Part shown: positions 60,955-64,000 of the stretch, piece by piece
Numbering within the stretch: the first letter of the stretch is position 1
Layout: every line of letters starts with the position of its first letter
Source: Veillonella rodentium
Lineage (GTDB): Bacteria; Bacillota; Negativicutes; Veillonellales; Veillonellaceae
DNA length: 64,000 nt
Reading direction: 5' to 3'
Assembly: GCF_900187285.1 (NCBI RefSeq)
Contig: NZ_LT906470.1
Coordinates: forward strand, 107,501-171,500
Made by a program: the position numbers and the translations under genes
The notes under the pieces: generated by a model
What the model saw: only the letters and a program-made list of their open reading frames with translations
Told to the model about the DNA's origin: nothing
Databases searched by the model: none

Positions 60955-61036
60955 AACAACAAGGCTCCGAAGAGCTCCAGTGGCCACCCACCTCGTTTTA
61001 CGAGGCCGCCAAGTCGCTCATCGGAGCCTTGTTGTT
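60955..61036 (+). repeat. Structured intergenic element, copy C
   Basis: A perfect 16-bp outer stem: 60955-60970 (AACAACAAGGCTCCGA) with 61021-61036. The core is GAGCTCCAGTGGCCACCCAC, a CCTCG-TTTTA-CGAGG hairpin, then GCCGCCAAGTCGCTC, with GAGC/GCTC adding an inner pairing. It shares TGGCCACCCACYTCGT-like and GCCAAGTCG blocks with copy A. It lies 12 bases after leuB, and the 3' side is T-rich. Confidence 0.8.
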
Positions 61037-61157
61037 CTATTCTTAGAATTTATAGTCGTCAATCACCTAAAAAAGGGAGCAACCCTACTATGTGGCGCCA
61101 AGTCGGATCCAAAGGGCTTATTTTTGCTTTACTATATGTATATAGACGGTCAACTTA

Positions 61158-61415
61158 TTATTTGTCTTTCCAGTACCACCATTTCAGTTTATCCGGATCG
61201 TGGTATTCATTTTCGGCGTAATAGACTGCAAGCCGAAAAACGTAGAGAACGCATCTGTCGGACGGTCGGCCGTTAAAGGCAGTATCTTTCAGATAGAGTT
61301 CTTCGGGGTCTTTACCAATCAGGTCTTCAATTGTTTTGATACCGATATTAAATAGGTGTTGCTCCATGTTTACACCTATTCCGGGGATTGTTTTTAAATC
61401 GCTTGCTTTTTTCAT
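61158..61415 (-). CDS. Helix-hairpin-helix protein, Cdd1/pathogenicity-locus type
   Basis: An 85-aa protein beginning KKASDLKTIPGIGVNMEQHLFNIGIKTIEDLIG, a helix-hairpin-helix unit, followed by DPEELYL and a Trp/Tyr-rich C terminus (KLKWWYWKDK) as in the Cdd1 family. The fold suggests DNA or protein binding; no function is established. RBS AGGAG. A degenerate AAGTCGG fragment lies just beyond its 3' end at 61096-61106. Confidence 0.82.
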   Translation of the reverse strand: MKKASDLKTIPGIGVNMEQHLFNIGIKTIEDLIGKDPEELYLKDTAFNGRPSDRCVLYVFRLAVYYAENEYHDPDKLKWWYWKDK

Positions 61416-61517
61416 ATCGTATCACTCCTAGTTGTTGGAAATTCAAGGATTGCTTTTTCTATATTTTAGCATAATAATATTACTTGCAATGATTCTGTTG
61501 AGCGCAAAGGGGGATCT

Positions 61518-62060
61518 ATGACATCATCTACATACAGAGATTTAACGATTACCGCATTGTTGATGGCCTTAGCCATCATGATTCCTATCGTGATGCCCTT
61601 GAAGGTAGTGATACCGCCGGCATCGTATACATTGGCGAGTCACGTGCCGATTTTTCTGGCCATGTTTTTATCCCGCAAGATGACGGCCTGCGTAGTTTTT
61701 GGGTCGACGTTGGGATTCTTTGTGGCCGGCTTTCCTCTTGTCATCGTTATGCGCGCCGCATCCCATATCCTATTTGCGATGTTAGGGGCCCTTTATATCA
61801 GGAACCATCAAGCCGTTTTGTCCGGTGGCTTGTCGTTTGCCTTGTTTAACCTCGGCTGCGCCGTTGTTCATGCTGTCGGCGAGGTTCTGGCATGTCTGCT
61901 CTTTTACACTACGACGACTCTGCCGAACATCGATCTCGTGTACGTCGTATTCGGCCTTGTCGGTGGCGGCACCATCATACATAGCCTGGTGGACGGGTAT
62001 ATTTCGCTATATATCTATCGGGCGATTCCTAAACGGTTTTTGCTTGATGAAAGTAAATAA
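61518..62060 (+). CDS. ECF transporter S-component-like membrane protein
   Basis: A 180-aa protein with five to six helices. TITALLMALAIMIPI at the N terminus and the ASHVPIFLAMFLSRKM segment are typical of substrate-specific (S) components of energy-coupling-factor vitamin transporters, close to the NiaX/unknown-specificity group. No Ecf ATPase or T component is nearby, as usual for group II S components. No riboswitch is recognised upstream. RBS AGGGGG. Confidence 0.75.
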   Translation: MTSSTYRDLTITALLMALAIMIPIVMPLKVVIPPASYTLASHVPIFLAMFLSRKMTACVVFGSTLGFFVAGFPLVIVMRAASHILFAMLGALYIRNHQAVLSGGLSFALFNLGCAVVHAVGEVLACLLFYTTTTLPNIDLVYVVFGLVGGGTIIHSLVDGYISLYIYRAIPKRFLLDESK

Positions 62061-62240
62061 ATTTGTACCTATAGATACAGACATAGTTATGTGCTTTCAG
62101 TATAATGAGGATAAATCAGATAACCTATATGTGTTAAATGCATAGTATTAATCACCGCAATATGATCAGAATATGTATCATGTGCGACGTTAGGGTATTA
62201 ATGGATGTAGCACACATGGGCCATGTATTGTTGTTGAACA

Positions 62241-62281
62241 ATCCCGTGAAAGTAGCCATAGAGGTGCAACTTTCACGGGAT
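62241..62281 (+). promoter_or_regulatory. 13-bp perfect inverted repeat before the flavodiiron gene
   Basis: ATCCCGTGAAAGT (62241-62253) pairs with ACTTTCACGGGAT (62269-62281), 15-base loop. It ends five bases before the Shine-Dalgarno GGAGG, so it could be an operator or an mRNA hairpin that controls translation. It has no T tail. Confidence 0.65.
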
Positions 62282-62295
62282 AGATGGAGGTTATT

Positions 62296-63483
62296 ATGAG
62301 AAAACACATTAAAAATAATGTTTCGTGGGTCGGTAAAATTGATTGGGAACTACAGGAGTTCCACGGTTCCGATTACACCATCAATAATGGTTCCAGTCAG
62401 AATGCGTACTTGATTGAAGAGGAAAAGACGGTCCTCTTCGATACGGTGTGGAAGCCTCATTCTACGGAATTTATCGATAATCTCGAGTCTGAAATCGATT
62501 TGAATACGATTGATTTCATCGTATGTAATCACGGTGAAGTGGACCATAGCGGTTCGCTTCCTGCGTTGATGGAGCGGATTCCGAATACACCGATTTACTG
62601 TACGGAAAATGCGGTGAAGTCCCTCGTAGGGCAATATCATCATCCGGAATGGAATTTCAAGACCGTCAAGACCGGCGATTCCGTGGATATCGGGAGCGGC
62701 AAGTCCCTGGTGTTCGTTGAAATGCGTATGCTTCACTGGCCTGACTCGATGGCGACATATATGACGGGCGATAATATTTTGTTCTCTAACGATGCGTTCG
62801 GGCAACATTTCGCCGTAGAGGAATTGTGGGCGGACAAGGCGGATCAGTGCCGTTTGTGGGCTGAGGCCATGAAATACTATGCCAATATTTTGAATCCTTT
62901 CTCTCCATTGGTGAAAACTAAGGTTGAGGAAATTCAAAAGCTCAACCTGCCGATCGATATCATCGCTACGAGTCACGGTGCCATCTGGCGTGAAAATCCT
63001 ATGCAAATCGTAGAAAAGTATTACGAATGGTCTCAGGCGTATCAGGAAGATCAGATTACCGTAGTGTACGATACCATGTGGGACGGCACGAAGAAATTGG
63101 CGCATAGAATTGCGGATGAAGTTGCAAAACAGTCTCCGGATACACGAGTTAAGATTTTTAACATCAGCAAGACGAATAAGAATGATATCATGACGGAAGT
63201 CTTCAAGTCGAAAGCCATCGCCGTGGGATCGCCGACCGTGGGCAACAGCGTGCTTTCATCCGTAGCGGGCTGGCTCGATTTTTTGCGTGAATTAAAGTTT
63301 AAAAATAAAAAGGCCGCTGTGTTCGGCACATACGGCTGGTCAGGCGAATCGACGAAGGTTTTGCGTGAAGAATTGACGAAATTCGGCTTTGCCGTAGTAG
63401 AGCCGGAAATTAAATGTAACTGGAATCCGGAACAGGCCGATTTTGATAAGGCGGAACCGCTCGTAACGGCTTTGTTGAAATAG
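62296..63483 (+). CDS. FprA-type flavodiiron protein (A-type flavoprotein)
   Basis: A 395-aa protein of two domains. The metallo-beta-lactamase-like diiron domain (1 to about 245) has the ligands HGEVDHSG, His in MLHWPDSM, Asp in FSNDAFGQH and His in SHGAIW. The flavodoxin domain (about 250-395) has the FMN loop DTMWDGTKKLA and PTVGNS. Such proteins reduce O2 or NO in anaerobes. There is no C-terminal rubredoxin. The ATG at 62296 has GGAGG five bases upstream; the ATG at 62284 overlaps that site. Confidence 0.93.
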   Translation: MRKHIKNNVSWVGKIDWELQEFHGSDYTINNGSSQNAYLIEEEKTVLFDTVWKPHSTEFIDNLESEIDLNTIDFIVCNHGEVDHSGSLPALMERIPNTPIYCTENAVKSLVGQYHHPEWNFKTVKTGDSVDIGSGKSLVFVEMRMLHWPDSMATYMTGDNILFSNDAFGQHFAVEELWADKADQCRLWAEAMKYYANILNPFSPLVKTKVEEIQKLNLPIDIIATSHGAIWRENPMQIVEKYYEWSQAYQEDQITVVYDTMWDGTKKLAHRIADEVAKQSPDTRVKIFNISKTNKNDIMTEVFKSKAIAVGSPTVGNSVLSSVAGWLDFLRELKFKNKKAAVFGTYGWSGESTKVLREELTKFGFAVVEPEIKCNWNPEQADFDKAEPLVTALLK

Positions 63484-63563
63484 TAATCATTTAATCTTGT
63501 AACGGTTAACGGTTTTGCGTAGCGTTTTCTAGGAACAGTAAAATTAAATAATATAATATAATA

Positions 63564-63668
63564 ATCCCTCTGTATACTGAAGTTCATTTTTTAATAGTTG
63601 TTATATAGCACTATTAATGAGTGAGGTGTAGAACATATCTACCACAGGTCATACAGAGGGCTTTTTGC
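63564..63668 (+). ncRNA. Candidate structured RNA with three-way junction and terminator
   Basis: CCCTCTGTAT (63566-63575) pairs with ATACAGAGGG (63651-63660), followed by CTTTTTG. Inside are two further stems: TTAATAGT/ACTATTAA (63591-63598 with 63610-63617) and GTAGA/TCTAC (63628-63632 with 63638-63642). Overlapping TATAAT sequences at 63552-63562 lie just upstream. It may be an independent small RNA, a riboswitch-like leader, or only a large terminator for the flavodiiron gene. Confidence 0.45.
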
Positions 63669-64000
63669 AATTATATTCAAATTATATAAACATATATAGT
63701 CCCGTATATCTGTGTATTTATGAAGAACTGCTGAAAGATTCACAGCTCATAGGTAATTGTTAAATGAAAATTTCGTGATTTGCGGCGCATAGTATTTTTA
63801 TAAACTTATAATTAACTGGTTTATTAATAAGTTAAGAAAAATAATATGTAAAAAATGACTCTTAATATGAGGAAAAATCTACCCTTAGCATGAATTTACC
63901 GATTTGATAAAAATAGTCGAAAAGTTTAATTTAAAGGCATTTACAGGTTTCATGAAGAAATCTTAATGAGGCAATGTAAAGAAAATACTTGTATCTGTTT
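63669..64000. other. AT-rich non-coding end of the window
   Basis: No open frame or known RNA is seen. AACTTAT (63803-63809) and ATAAGTT (63827-63833) form a weak inverted repeat. The stretch may be the upstream region of a gene outside the window. Confidence 0.4.

Noticed and set aside
61460-61480. Fur-box-like AT-rich stretch before the S-component-like gene
   Set aside because: Only about 11 of 19 matches in a very AT-rich context, which is near what chance gives there.

Overview
The window looks like chromosomal DNA from a diderm member of the Firmicutes, most likely Veillonella or a close Negativicutes relative. It combines Gram-negative envelope genes (ExbB/ExbD/TonB, two TonB-dependent receptors, a Wza-like export protein) with Firmicute-style regulation (a T-box leader, strong Shine-Dalgarno sites, many U-tailed terminators). 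The species is inferred from gene content, not from a database search.

Layout. 1-464: 3' end of a 23S rRNA gene, a 5S rRNA gene and a terminator. 603-3070: a pirin and a secreted M48 metallopeptidase. 3239-13502: an apparent iron/metallophore uptake operon (exbB-exbD-tonB, receptor, lipoprotein, permease, ATPase, second lipoprotein, second receptor), preceded by two Fur-box-like promoters that each lead into a terminated short transcript. 13797-16968: an aminotransferase convergent with an atypical DXS-like enzyme. 17240-31094: a Wzx/Wzy-type surface polysaccharide locus with UDP-galactopyranose mutase, LicD, an apparent CDP-pentitol cassette, glycosyltransferases, Wzz and a Wza-like protein. 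It is closed by an IS30-family element with a 13-bp palindromic target duplication. 32429-38830: an ArsR-type regulator, fixCXAB (electron-transfer flavoprotein complex), an SDR and a small secreted protein. 39031-43884: a Nik/Dpp-type ABC transporter. 44089-47366: an AT-rich accessory island (HEPN-motif protein, broken IS200 transposase, uncharacterised 300-aa protein). 47479-48105: a GyrI-like protein. 48355-54523: a compact hybrid NRPS-PKS cluster. 54656-55761: two small minus-strand genes. 55874-60942: a T-box-controlled leucine operon, leuACD and leuB. 61158-63483: a helix-hairpin-helix protein, a membrane S-component-like protein and an FprA-type flavodiiron protein. The window ends in non-coding DNA with a possible structured RNA.

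The strongest candidates for undescribed biology are three. (1) The five-gene NRPS-PKS cluster: phosphopantetheinyl transferase, free-standing condensation protein, adenylation-carrier protein with a threonine-like code, KS-ACP-thioesterase and a membrane protein. Its architecture resembles tetramic-acid assembly lines. (2) A family of intergenic hairpin elements at 37034, 59481 and 60955 that share a core but have unrelated, perfectly or nearly perfectly complementary outer stems. (3) The paired Fur-box-like promoters with terminated short transcripts in front of the iron uptake operon. All domain, motif and alignment statements were made by eye from the sequence.
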